Source of the DNA: Paracoccaceae bacterium
Lineage (GTDB): Bacteria; Pseudomonadota; Alphaproteobacteria; Rhodobacterales; Rhodobacteraceae
Direction: 5' to 3'
Length of the DNA: 39,183 nt
Assembly (NCBI GenBank): GCA_026417295.1
Contig: JAOADN010000018.1
Location: 1 to 39,183 of the forward strand
Within the stretch, counting starts at the first letter, position 1. Every line of letters begins with the position of its first letter. The position numbers and the translations under genes were made by a program. Below, in pieces: positions 23,005 through 31,692 of this stretch. The notes below the pieces were generated by a model. It saw only the letters and a list, made by a program, of their open reading frames with translations. It did no database searches and was not told where the DNA came from.

Positions 23005-24552
23005 ATGCCAGACCTGCGACACCAGGTTGCGACAGCCGCTTCAGCGACGATGCGGCGCGCCCTGCGCGCCCTCGTGTCTTCAGTCCTCATGGCCCTGTCC
23101 GTGCTTGTCATGACGCTGACGGCGGCCGGGGCGCAGGAGACGGTGAACGGCGTCCAGGCGATTCCGGGCTTCGATCACGCCGCGGTCGGGATCCCGCTGA
23201 CCGGCAAGCACGCCCAGATCATCTGCGAGAGCTGCCACATAGACAACGTGCTGAAGGGCACGCCGCGGGACTGTGCCTCCTGCCACAACGGGACGCGGGC
23301 GCCGGGCAAGCCGGCCGGGCACCCCGCCGTCGGCAACGACTGCGCATCCTGCCACACGACCGTCAACTTCGTTCCCTTCGCCTTCGACCACACGGCCATC
23401 ACCCAGGACTGCGCGACCTGCCACAACGGATCGCGGGCACGCGGCAAGCCTGCGGACCACATCAGGGCGACGGACAACTGCGACGACTGCCACGTCACAA
23501 CGGGGTTCGGCACCGTCCGGGTGGACCACCGCGACGTGATCGGAAGCTGCGTGTCCTGCCACAACGGCGCCATCGCCCCCGGACAGCCGGCCGGCCACAT
23601 CGCCGCGCCGGACGACTGCGCGGCCTGCCATTCGACGCTGAGCTTCGCGCGCGCCATCGTCGATCACACGCTGATCGCGGCGCCCTGCGCGACCTGCCAT
23701 GACGGCAAGACGGCGATGGGCAAGCCGGCGGGCCACATTCCCGCGCCCGAAACCTGCGACAGCTGCCACACGCCGTTCTTCGAGCAGTCGTTCGCCAATG
23801 TCAGCATGGATCACGATGCCGCCTTCGGCGCCTGCGTGAGCTGCCATTACCAGGGCAACCCGATCGGCGCGCCGTCGCAGCCCGCGACGCACACGTTCTT
23901 GAACGACGACTGCGCGACCTGCCACAACACGATGGCCTTCCAGATCGGCCGGACCTTCGATCATGGCGCCGTGACCGGGGATTGCGTCGACTGCCATTTC
24001 CCGGGCAACGAGCTCGGCGCACCGGCCAAGCCCGGCGACCACATGTCGACGACGAACAACTGCGGGGCCTGCCACAACACTTCGGACTTCGCGGCGGTGA
24101 GCATGGATCATGCCGAAGCCCTGGGTGCCTGCAACGGCTGCCATTTCGCGGGCAACACCTATGGTGCGTCGTCACAGCCGCCGTTGCACGTCGGCACCTC
24201 GGACGACTGTGCCGCCTGCCACACCAGCACCGCCTCCTTCAGCGTCGTCTCCTTCACCCATGACGAGGCGACGGGTCCCTGCGCCGGGTGCCATTTCCCG
24301 GGCAACTTCTTCGGCGCGCCGACCCAGCCCGCCTTCCATGCGGCCTCGGGCGTGACGTCGAACAGCTGCACCAACTGCCATGCCGTGGGCGAGCCGCCGC
24401 TGCCGGCGATGAATCACGCGCTGGGCTTCGCCAATGGCGAATGCGTGGAATGCCATTTCACCTACCAGTCCTCGACACTCGATCCGAACAACCCGGGTTC
24501 CTCGCGGCAGACGCATGTGCCCGGCGACAATTGCAACAGCTGCCACTTCTGA
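23005..24552 (+). CDS. Secreted 19-heme c-type cytochrome of tandem two-heme repeats
   Basis: A 515-residue protein with a signal peptide (hydrophobic run about 19-38, cleavage near AGAQE at 43). I count 19 CxxCH heme sites: one at C74-H78 and then nine two-heme units from residue 89. Units 1-4 carry the pattern NG..A.GKPAGH and are 46-49 residues. Units 5-8 carry F.GN..GAP.QP..H and are 49-54 residues. Each full unit also has two fixed histidines outside CxxCH. With the N-terminal FDH and GKH and the last QTH these total 19, one distal ligand per heme if coordination is bis-His. Heme density is about one per 25 residues. The ATG at 23005 has GGAG seven bases upstream; the in-frame ATG at 23050 is an alternative. 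It resembles c3-like multiheme electron-transfer proteins. Confidence 0.93.
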   Translation: MPDLRHQVATAASATMRRALRALVSSVLMALSVLVMTLTAAGAQETVNGVQAIPGFDHAAVGIPLTGKHAQIICESCHIDNVLKGTPRDCASCHNGTRAPGKPAGHPAVGNDCASCHTTVNFVPFAFDHTAITQDCATCHNGSRARGKPADHIRATDNCDDCHVTTGFGTVRVDHRDVIGSCVSCHNGAIAPGQPAGHIAAPDDCAACHSTLSFARAIVDHTLIAAPCATCHDGKTAMGKPAGHIPAPETCDSCHTPFFEQSFANVSMDHDAAFGACVSCHYQGNPIGAPSQPATHTFLNDDCATCHNTMAFQIGRTFDHGAVTGDCVDCHFPGNELGAPAKPGDHMSTTNNCGACHNTSDFAAVSMDHAEALGACNGCHFAGNTYGASSQPPLHVGTSDDCAACHTSTASFSVVSFTHDEATGPCAGCHFPGNFFGAPTQPAFHAASGVTSNSCTNCHAVGEPPLPAMNHALGFANGECVECHFTYQSSTLDPNNPGSSRQTHVPGDNCNSCHF

Positions 24553-24609
24553 GCCGGCGCGGGCCGGTGAAGCAGAACGAACGGGGCCAGAGGCGGACGG
24601 AGCAGGGCA

Positions 24610-26472
24610 ATGATACCGCAGGGCAGATCGGGACGCAGGGACGGGCCGGGCGAGGGGCAGGGCAGGGTCCGTGGAAGGTTCGCGCGGCTGCGCGGCGCCG
24701 GCCTTCTGGGCCTGACGCTCAGCCTTGCCGTGGCCGGCAGCCTGGCACTGGCGCAGGCGCCGGCGCCGTCGGCGCTGGCGGACACGTTGATGCGGCAGGC
24801 GATCCAGGCCATCGACGGCGGCGACTACCGCCGCGCGACGCAGCTTCTGACGCGGCTTGTCGGCCTGCCGGTGAACACCCAGACGGCGCGCGCGCAGGAG
24901 CTTCTGGGCAATGTGCGCGAGGCCAACGGCCAGCTGGCCCACGCCAAGGCCGAATACGAGATCTTCCTGCAGAAGTTTCCCGACAGCGAGGGCGCGCCGC
25001 GCGTACGCGCGCGGCTTGACGCGATCCTGTCCGGGGCGACGCCGCTGCCGCCCAGCCCGCCGCCGGCGACGGTCGCCGGGACCGCCGCGCCGCGCCGCGC
25101 CGGATCCTTCCGGCCCACCGCAGCCGCGCCGCCCGCGCCCGCCGGACCGACGGTGCGCGACCAGGGCGTCCTGACGCTGACCTACCGCTTCAACGAAGGC
25201 GCGACCGAGATCACCAACCTCGAGCCCGATCCGGACGAGACCGAGGAAGAGGATGACATCTTCCGCAACGCCCTGACGGCGGGCCTTCAGTTCTCGCGCA
25301 CGATCGACAGCGCGGACCGGCGCGTGCGGCTGACATTTGCAGGGCTTGGCGACATCGATTTCTCGGATTCGTCGGAGTCGGACTTCCGCCTGTCGGAGGC
25401 GAAGATCTCGGTCGAGGACAAGGCTTCGGGCCGCGTCGTCACCTTCGGGCGCCAGCGGCTGGATCCGCAGGGGATCGCCTACCGGGTGGATGGCGTGTCG
25501 CTGAAGCTGCCGCTCGACGGGGGGACGGTCCTCGGCTTCGTCCTGGGGACGGCCGTCGACAGCAGCCGCGACGACTTCTTCGGCGACGACAGGATCCTGC
25601 TGGGGGCCAGCGCGACCTTCGAGAAGGCGCTCGCCGACGGCGACGTGACACTCTATGCCGCGCTGCAGCGGGACGGGTCCTTCACCTATCGCGAGGCCCT
25701 GGGGGCGGAATACCGGCTGGAGCTTGGCAAGGCCAGCCTCTACGCCAATGCCGAGTACGACCTGAAGTTCGGCGAGGTCAACCGCCTGCTGCTGACGGGG
25801 GCGCAGGTGCTGGACAGCGGCGCCCGCGTCACCGGGCGTCTGGCCTATTACCGCAGCCCGAGCCTGAACCTGCAGAACGCGCTGATCGGACAGGGAACGG
25901 ACGACCTCGACGATCTGCTGGCCACCTTCACGCGCGAGGAGATCGAGGCGCTGGCGGTCGACCGTTCGGCCACGGTGACCACGCTGGGGGCCACCTATTA
26001 CGGCAAGCTGAACGGGACCTGGGACCTTGCGCTTGACGGGACGCTCTACGAGTCGAGCGGCACGCCGGCCTCCGGCGGGGTGGATGCGGTCGATGGCGGG
26101 GGGCTGCGCGCCTATCTCGGGGCAAGGGTGATCGGTTCGTCGGTCTTCATGGCCGACGACCAGGTCAGCCTCGGCCTGCGCTACTCGCACGGTGACGACG
26201 ACAACCTCTATGTCCTCGAGACCTCGATGCGGGCGCCGCTGAACGAACGGCTGAACATCCAGCCGCGCCTGCGCCTTGGCTATCGCGATTTCACGGACGG
26301 GCCGGGGAACGAGACCTTCGTGATGCCGTCGGTCAATGCGCGCTACCGCATCGACCGCACGCTCAGCCTGCAGGTCGATGCCGGGGCGCGCTGGTCCAGC
26401 GAGGAGACGCCCCTGCTTGTCGAGAAGCAGAGCGAGTTCTTCCTGACGGCGGGCATCGCAAAGTCCTTCTGA
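24610..26472 (+). CDS. TPR plus outer-membrane beta-barrel protein, putative cytochrome partner
   Basis: A 620-residue protein. It has a long basic N-terminus, then a signal peptide ending near LALAQA (about 49). A short TPR-like region follows (about 60-135: QAIDGGDYRRATQLLTRL, LLGNVREANGQLAHAKAEYE), then a Pro/Ala linker (about 145-185). From about 190 to the end there are alternating polar and aromatic strands, ending in FFLTAGIAKSF with the terminal Phe typical of BAM-inserted outer-membrane proteins. It starts 57 bp after the cytochrome gene and is probably co-transcribed. I infer a porin that holds or exports the cytochrome, in the manner of porin-cytochrome conduits. Slam- or PgaA-type TPR barrels are alternatives. 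Confidence 0.75.
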   Translation: MIPQGRSGRRDGPGEGQGRVRGRFARLRGAGLLGLTLSLAVAGSLALAQAPAPSALADTLMRQAIQAIDGGDYRRATQLLTRLVGLPVNTQTARAQELLGNVREANGQLAHAKAEYEIFLQKFPDSEGAPRVRARLDAILSGATPLPPSPPPATVAGTAAPRRAGSFRPTAAAPPAPAGPTVRDQGVLTLTYRFNEGATEITNLEPDPDETEEEDDIFRNALTAGLQFSRTIDSADRRVRLTFAGLGDIDFSDSSESDFRLSEAKISVEDKASGRVVTFGRQRLDPQGIAYRVDGVSLKLPLDGGTVLGFVLGTAVDSSRDDFFGDDRILLGASATFEKALADGDVTLYAALQRDGSFTYREALGAEYRLELGKASLYANAEYDLKFGEVNRLLLTGAQVLDSGARVTGRLAYYRSPSLNLQNALIGQGTDDLDDLLATFTREEIEALAVDRSATVTTLGATYYGKLNGTWDLALDGTLYESSGTPASGGVDAVDGGGLRAYLGARVIGSSVFMADDQVSLGLRYSHGDDDNLYVLETSMRAPLNERLNIQPRLRLGYRDFTDGPGNETFVMPSVNARYRIDRTLSLQVDAGARWSSEETPLLVEKQSEFFLTAGIAKSF

Positions 26473-26484
26473 CCGGTCCGGCCG

Positions 26485-27792
26485 TCAGGGGCACCCCGCC
26501 TGGGCCCAGGCCTTGAGGGTCTGCTTGAAGCCGAGCCCGAGGGGATGCGGCTTCTCGAGCGAGCGCGCCGCCTCGGCCCCAAGGTAGAACTGCGCCTGTT
26601 CGCAGATCCGGTCCCGCGTCCACTGATGGCAGTTGGTGCAGTGCTGGCCCTTCCAGAGCTCGTCCGGGATGCCCTCGAAGGGCGGAAAGAGCGGTTCGCT
26701 GCGGATCAGTTCCTCGATGGACCGGCCGACGATCTGCGGCTCGCCGCTGCGGATCGGCGTGGAGAAGGTGACAAGCATGCTCTCCGCGCCCTGGGAATTG
26801 GCCTGGCTTGTCTGGCCGCCGGTCTCTCCGGCCGCGGCCGCGCCGCCGCCGGCATTGATCGCCGCCAGCAGGGCCTCGGCCTCGGTGCGGTGCGATCCCT
26901 GGGGAAAGGCCCAGAGATAGAGCTGCAGCTTCACCGGGTCGCTGCCGTCCTTGACGGATTCCCACAGCGCGGCCTCGTCCGTCGCGCTGCCGCCGGGTCC
27001 GGCCGGGGCGCGGAAGTAGAAGTCGCTGGTCAGCGACGAGCTTTCCCATGGCGTCTGCGCGCCGTTCGTCTCGTTGAGGACGCGGATGCGGACCCGCTTG
27101 AAGATGTTCTCGATCGTGTCCGGATCCCCGGCGATCTCGTCGGCCAGCGCCCGCGTGTAGGGGCTGTTGCCGCCCGTCCCGTCCAGCGCGACGCTGCCGG
27201 GCGCCGTCGCATAGGCGATGAAGCTGCCGGTCGGGGCGTTCATCTCGGCCAGGCCCTTGTCGGTGAACCCGGCGACCTCGGGGAAGGGGTTGTTCCGGCA
27301 GGCATCGAGGATGACGATGTTGGTGCGCACCCGGGCAGAGAAGAGCTGCCGCAGGACCCAGCCCGCCTCGACCCCGACCAGATCGAGGTCGGCCTCGTCG
27401 CGGATCGCGCTGTCCACCGGCAGCAGGTAGTTGTTGCCGAAGGACTGGACGGCGTGGCCCGCGTAGTAGAACAGCGCCACCGTGTCTGGCCCGGCGGCAC
27501 GCAGGCTGCGGCCGAAATCGGCGATGCCCTGCTTCATCGTCGCCTGGTCGGCATCCGCCAGAAGCGTGACGGTGAAGCCGGCACCCTCGAGCGTCTGCTT
27601 CATCAGCATGGCATCCGCGACCGGGTTCGGCAGGGCGCCGACCGCCCTGTACTGCCCGTTGCCGATCACCAGCGCGATGCGCCTGCCGCCGTCCGCGCCC
27701 TCGGGCACCAGGCGGAATTCGGCAGCCGCCGGTCCCGGCATCCCGAACGCCAGGGCGAACAGAAGCGCGAGGAGTCGGACCAAGGGGCGCAC
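26485..27792 (-). CDS. Caspase-fold (peptidase C14) protein with C-terminal heme-c motif
   Basis: A 435-residue protein read from GTG at 27792; TTG at 27783 has better ribosome-site spacing (AGGA). A signal peptide (LLALLFALAFGMPGPAAAE) follows. The caspase domain (about 37-290) begins RRIALVIGNGQYRAVGAL and has the catalytic dyad His113 in FYYAGHAVQ and Cys165 in ILDACRNNPF. Near the C-terminus, CTNCH (385-389) is a complete heme-c attachment site within the segment LWKGQHCTNCHQWTRDRIC. A covalent heme on a caspase-like protein is unusual. It is convergent with the barrel gene (12-bp gap) and divergent from the YceI-OmpA gene across a 293-bp gap with no other feature seen. The periplasmic role is unknown. 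Confidence 0.82.
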   Translation of the reverse strand: MRPLVRLLALLFALAFGMPGPAAAEFRLVPEGADGGRRIALVIGNGQYRAVGALPNPVADAMLMKQTLEGAGFTVTLLADADQATMKQGIADFGRSLRAAGPDTVALFYYAGHAVQSFGNNYLLPVDSAIRDEADLDLVGVEAGWVLRQLFSARVRTNIVILDACRNNPFPEVAGFTDKGLAEMNAPTGSFIAYATAPGSVALDGTGGNSPYTRALADEIAGDPDTIENIFKRVRIRVLNETNGAQTPWESSSLTSDFYFRAPAGPGGSATDEAALWESVKDGSDPVKLQLYLWAFPQGSHRTEAEALLAAINAGGGAAAAGETGGQTSQANSQGAESMLVTFSTPIRSGEPQIVGRSIEELIRSEPLFPPFEGIPDELWKGQHCTNCHQWTRDRICEQAQFYLGAEAARSLEKPHPLGLGFKQTLKAWAQAGCP

Positions 27793-28085
27793 ATCCTGAA
27801 GTTGAGCCGCAATGGCAGAGTATCCGCGCTGCCTCTGCCCGCGCAACTGACGTTCTCGCGCGTGTCCCCGCGCGCCGACGGTCGTCGCGGCCGGGCCACG
27901 ACAGGCCGGACCGCCAGCCGAAAGGTCCGCTGCCCCGCGGGGTTTGTCACGGCGGGGCGCCGGGGGTAACCTGCCCCTGCGCGGAGCCCGCATGATTCTT
28001 CCCGGCGCGGCGGAGAGGAGCACGGAAGGGACGCCGCGCCCGTGTCTCCCCGGCCGGGCGACACGAACGATCGGGGAACGCTATC

Positions 28086-29195
28086 GTGCACATTCCTTCG
28101 GTTTCGGCATTCAGGTCCCTCCTGGCCGCCATCACGCTGCTGTCGGGCATCGCCGCGGGACAGCCCGGACCGGCGCAGGACAACCCCTTCGCGCCGGGCT
28201 GGACGCTGGATCCCGCCGCGTCCTACATCCGCTTCGGATCGGTGAAGAACGAGAAGGGGCAGGTGATCGCCGAGACCCATTCCTTCGCCACCTTCGAGGG
28301 CAGGATCGGGGCGGACGGCGCACTGTCGATCAAGGTCAAGCTCGACTCGGTCGATACCAAGAACGACCTGCGCAACGTGCGGATGCGCTTCCTGTTCTTC
28401 GAGACGTTCAAGTATCCCGAGGCCGAGGTCACGGCGCAGCTGACGCCGGACATGGCGGCTGGCCTGTCGGCCGGCGGGCAGAAGGCCGTGACCATCCCGT
28501 TCACCTTCGCGATCCACGGCGCCCGCAACGAGATGACGACAAGCGCGATCGTCGCCGCCGAGACGCCCGACCGCATCGTCGCCACATCCAGCCAGCCCGT
28601 CCTGTTCAAGGTCGAGGAGTTCGGCCTGGAGGGCAACCTGCGCAAGATCGCCGAGACCGCGGGGGGCTTCGACATCACGCCGCAGATGGACATCAGCTAC
28701 CAGTTCACCTTCAACCGGACGGGCGGGGGGGGCGGTGAGGTCACCGCCGATGCGGGAACCGCCGCCGAACCGGCCAGGCCCGAGGAACCGCCGGCCGCGG
28801 CGGCGCTGGAGACCAAGGGCGAATTCTCCTATGAGGAATGCGTCGGGCGCTTCGAGATCCTGTCGGAGACCGGCAACATCTACTTCGCCTCGGGCAGCGC
28901 ACAGCTGACGCCTGATTCCGCCTATGTCCTGGCCACGATCACCGACATCGTGAAGCGCTGCCCCGGCCTGCGCATCCTGATCTCGGGCCATACCGACGAC
29001 GTGGGTTCGGACGCGATGAACCAGGCCCTGTCGGAGCGGCGGGCGCAGGCGGTGGTCAAGTACCTCACAGGGCAGGGAATCGAGCCGGGCCGGCTGTTCG
29101 CCACCGGATACGGCGAATCCCGGCCGATGGTGCCGAACGATTCCGACTTCAACCGGGGCAGGAACCGGCGGATCGAGTTCTCGCTCTACAAGTAG
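28086..29195 (+). CDS. YceI domain fused to OmpA peptidoglycan-binding domain
   Basis: A 369-residue protein starting at GTG 28086, with a signal peptide (about 1-30). Residues about 38-215 form a YceI-like domain: WTLDPAASYIRFGSVKNEKG, ATFEGRIGADG, ITPQMDISYQFTF. YceI lipocalin-like proteins bind isoprenoids or quinones. A Gly/Glu/Pro/Ala linker (about 218-245) joins it to an OmpA C-terminal domain (about 250-369) with IYFASGSAQLTPDS and ISGHTDDVGSDAMNQALSER, whose Asp and Arg residues bind diaminopimelate. I infer a periplasmic isoprenoid- or quinone-binding module anchored to peptidoglycan. It lies 32 bp before ccmF and probably leads that operon. Confidence 0.85.
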   Translation: MHIPSVSAFRSLLAAITLLSGIAAGQPGPAQDNPFAPGWTLDPAASYIRFGSVKNEKGQVIAETHSFATFEGRIGADGALSIKVKLDSVDTKNDLRNVRMRFLFFETFKYPEAEVTAQLTPDMAAGLSAGGQKAVTIPFTFAIHGARNEMTTSAIVAAETPDRIVATSSQPVLFKVEEFGLEGNLRKIAETAGGFDITPQMDISYQFTFNRTGGGGGEVTADAGTAAEPARPEEPPAAAALETKGEFSYEECVGRFEILSETGNIYFASGSAQLTPDSAYVLATITDIVKRCPGLRILISGHTDDVGSDAMNQALSERRAQAVVKYLTGQGIEPGRLFATGYGESRPMVPNDSDFNRGRNRRIEFSLYK

Positions 29196-29227
29196 ATGCA
29201 GGCAGACGTGCCGGGGAGGCAGGCAAG

Positions 29228-31204
29228 GTGACGGCAGAGGTCGGCCAGTTCGCTCTGGTCCTCGCGCTGATGATCGCCCTTGCCCAGGCCACGATTCCGC
29301 AGGTCGGCGCGTGGCGCCGGGACCGCACGCTGATGGCCTTCGCCGATCACGCCGCGGTGGCGCAGCTCCTCTTCACCGGCCTTGCCTTCGCGCTGCTCGT
29401 CAGGGCCTTCGCGGTCTCGGACTTCTCGATCCTTGTCGTCGCGAGCAACTCGAGCGCGGCGATGCCGGCGGGGTTCCGCATGTCGGCGACCTGGGGCAAC
29501 CACGAGGGATCGCTGCTCTTGTGGATCCTCATCCTGTCGCTCTTCGGGGCGGCGGTCGCGGTGCTCGGCCGGACGCTGCCGCCCGCGCTGCGCGCGCGGA
29601 CCCTGGCGGTGCAGGGCCTGATCGCGGCCGCCTTCCTGACGCTGAGCATCCTCACCAGCAATCCCTTCGCGCGCCTGCATCCCGCGCCGGCCGAGGGCGC
29701 GGAACTGAACCCGCTTCTGCAGGACATCGGGCTGATCGTGCATCCGCCGTTCCTCTATCTCGGCTATGTCGGATTCTCGATCGTCTTCTCCTTCGCGGTC
29801 GCGGCGCTGATCGAGGGCCGGGTCGATGCCGCCTGGGCGCGCATGGTGCGGCCCTGGGTCCTTGCGGCCTGGGTATTCCTCACCATCGGCATCACCCTCG
29901 GCAGCTACTGGGCCTATTACGAGCTGGGCTGGGGCGGCTGGTGGTTCTGGGATCCGGTGGAGAATGCAAGCTTCATGCCGTGGCTTGCGGGGACGGCGCT
30001 CCTGCATTCGGCGATCGTCGTCGAGCGCCGGCAGACGCTGATCGTGTGGACGATCCTGCTTGCGATCCTGACCTTCTCGCTGAGCCTCGTGGGCACGTTT
30101 CTCGTCAGGTCGGGCGTCATCACCAGCGTCCATGCCTTCGCCAGCGATCCGGCGCGGGGGATCGGCGTCCTCTTGATCCTCGGCGGCTTCACGGGGGGGG
30201 CCCTGCTGCTCTTTGCGCTGCGCGCCGGCGGTTTCGACCGCAGCGCGACCTTCCGCCCGGTCAGCCGCGAGGGCGGGCTGATCCTGAACAACATCCTGCT
30301 CGTCACGGCCACGGCAACAGTCTTCCTCGGGACCTTCTATCCCCTGGCCATCGAGATGCTGGGTCCCGACAGGATCTCGGTCGGTCCGCCCTTCTACAAC
30401 CGCAGCTTCGTGCCCCTGATGGTGCCCCTGCTGCTGGCCGTCAGCGTCGGGCCGATGCTGCGCTGGAAGCGCGACAGCCTGGTCGCGGCCCTGATGCGCC
30501 TGCGCTGGGCGATCGCCGGAAGCGTGATGGTCGTCCTCGTCCTGGTCCTGGCGCTGGGACCGGGCGCAGCGGGAACCGCGCTCGGCCTCGGTCTCGCGGC
30601 CTGGCTGGTCGGCGGGGCGATCGCAGTCTGGGCCGCGCGGGCGCAGCCGTTCGTCCAGCCGTGGCGGCGCAGCCTTGCCCTGACGCGGACGACGCCGCCG
30701 GCGACCTGGGGCATGATCGCCGCCCATGCCGGGCTGGGCCTTCTGGTCGCCGGGATCACGGCCGTCACCGCCTGGCAGGACGAGGCCATCGTCGCGCTGG
30801 CCCGCGGCCAGTCGGCCGAAGCCGGGGGCTACACCTTCACCCTCACCGATTTCAGCCAGTCGCGGCGGGACAATTTCGAGGCCGAGCGCGCGACCTTCGC
30901 GGTCACGCGGGACGGTGCGCCGGTGACGACGATGACCGCCGAGCGGCGGTTCTTCCCGCAGACGGGGCGGGTGACGACCGAGGCGGCGATCGTCGCGCGG
31001 GGCCTGTCGAACCTCTACGTCTCGCTCGGCGATCCGGCCGGCGAGGGCTCGCGGGCGGTTCGCATCTATCACCATCCGCTCGTCCTGCTGATCTGGTTCG
31101 GTCCGGCGCTCATGGCGCTGGGCGGGATCCTCTCGCTGGCCGACCGGCGGTTCCGCATCGGGCTTCTGGCGGCGCGGCCCGCAGCGCCCGCCCTGCGGGC
31201 ATGA
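29228..31204 (+). CDS. ccmF: Cytochrome c heme lyase subunit CcmF (or NrfE-like paralogue)
   Basis: A 658-residue polytopic membrane protein starting at GTG. It has about 14-15 hydrophobic segments and the tryptophan-rich WWD heme-handling motif GWGGWWFWDPVENASFMPW (234-252). ATWGNHEGS (87-95) and VHPPFLYLGY (171-180) are also characteristic of CcmF/NrfE. CcmF transfers heme from CcmE to apocytochrome c in the periplasm. It overlaps ccmH by ATGA. Alphaproteobacterial ccmF usually follows ccmE, but here the upstream gene is the YceI-OmpA fusion. This may therefore be a dedicated NrfE-like copy for the nearby multiheme cytochrome rather than the housekeeping one. Confidence 0.93.
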   Translation: MTAEVGQFALVLALMIALAQATIPQVGAWRRDRTLMAFADHAAVAQLLFTGLAFALLVRAFAVSDFSILVVASNSSAAMPAGFRMSATWGNHEGSLLLWILILSLFGAAVAVLGRTLPPALRARTLAVQGLIAAAFLTLSILTSNPFARLHPAPAEGAELNPLLQDIGLIVHPPFLYLGYVGFSIVFSFAVAALIEGRVDAAWARMVRPWVLAAWVFLTIGITLGSYWAYYELGWGGWWFWDPVENASFMPWLAGTALLHSAIVVERRQTLIVWTILLAILTFSLSLVGTFLVRSGVITSVHAFASDPARGIGVLLILGGFTGGALLLFALRAGGFDRSATFRPVSREGGLILNNILLVTATATVFLGTFYPLAIEMLGPDRISVGPPFYNRSFVPLMVPLLLAVSVGPMLRWKRDSLVAALMRLRWAIAGSVMVVLVLVLALGPGAAGTALGLGLAAWLVGGAIAVWAARAQPFVQPWRRSLALTRTTPPATWGMIAAHAGLGLLVAGITAVTAWQDEAIVALARGQSAEAGGYTFTLTDFSQSRRDNFEAERATFAVTRDGAPVTTMTAERRFFPQTGRVTTEAAIVARGLSNLYVSLGDPAGEGSRAVRIYHHPLVLLIWFGPALMALGGILSLADRRFRIGLLAARPAAPALRA

Positions 31205-31692
31205 GGCGCAGGATGCGGCGTGCCCTGCAGGCGGGCCTTGTTGCCCTGGCGGTGTCGACGGCGCCCCTTGCCCCGGCGCTTGCCGTCAACCCCGACGAGG
31301 TCCTTGCCGACCCCGCGCTCGAGGCCCGGGCGCGGGAGATCGGCAAGGGTCTGCGCTGCGTGGTCTGCCGCAACCAGAGCATCGACGATTCCAATGCGGG
31401 AATCGCCCGCGACATGCGGCTCATCCTTCGCGAGAGGCTGGTGGCCGGCGATACCGATGCCGAGGCGGTCGCCTTCATGGTCGAGCGCTATGGCAGCTTC
31501 ATCCTGCTGGACCCGCCCGTCACGCCGGCCACCTGGCTGCTGTGGGGCGGACCGGCGCTGCTGCTGATGCTGGCCGCGGCGGGATTCGCGCGGCTATGGG
31601 CGCGCGGCGCGGATGCGGCGGAGGCACCGGCGCTGGACGAGGCCGAGCGGGCACGGGCGCGCGAGATCCTGGACGGCAGGCCGGGCACATGA
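31201..31692 (+). CDS. ccmH: Cytochrome c maturation protein CcmH (NrfF/CycL family)
   Basis: A 163-residue protein with a signal peptide (ending near APALAV). The redox-active motif is LRCVVCRNQSIDDSNAGIA, and a single C-terminal transmembrane segment (WLLWGGPALLLMLAAAGFA) follows. CcmH reduces apocytochrome CxxCH cysteines before heme ligation. It overlaps ccmF and ccmI by ATGA on both sides, so the three are made together as a lyase complex. It lacks the fused CcmI-like domain of E. coli CcmH. Confidence 0.92.
   Translation: MRRRMRRALQAGLVALAVSTAPLAPALAVNPDEVLADPALEARAREIGKGLRCVVCRNQSIDDSNAGIARDMRLILRERLVAGDTDAEAVAFMVERYGSFILLDPPVTPATWLLWGGPALLLMLAAAGFARLWARGADAAEAPALDEAERARAREILDGRPGT

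Noticed and set aside
23005-24552. The cytochrome's regular spaced repeats as a CRISPR or DNA repeat array
   Set aside because: The periodicity (about 140 bp) is that of a protein repeat; the frame is open throughout and the DNA repeats are degenerate at synonymous sites.
24610-26472. Calling the barrel protein MtrB or PioB
   Set aside because: Those are larger barrels without an N-terminal TPR region; only the pairing with a cytochrome is similar.
26485-28023. Extending the caspase-like protein to an ATG at 28023
   Set aside because: The added residues are Arg/Gly/Pro-rich and would place the signal peptide in the middle. The GTG/TTG starts near 27792 put it at the N-terminus.
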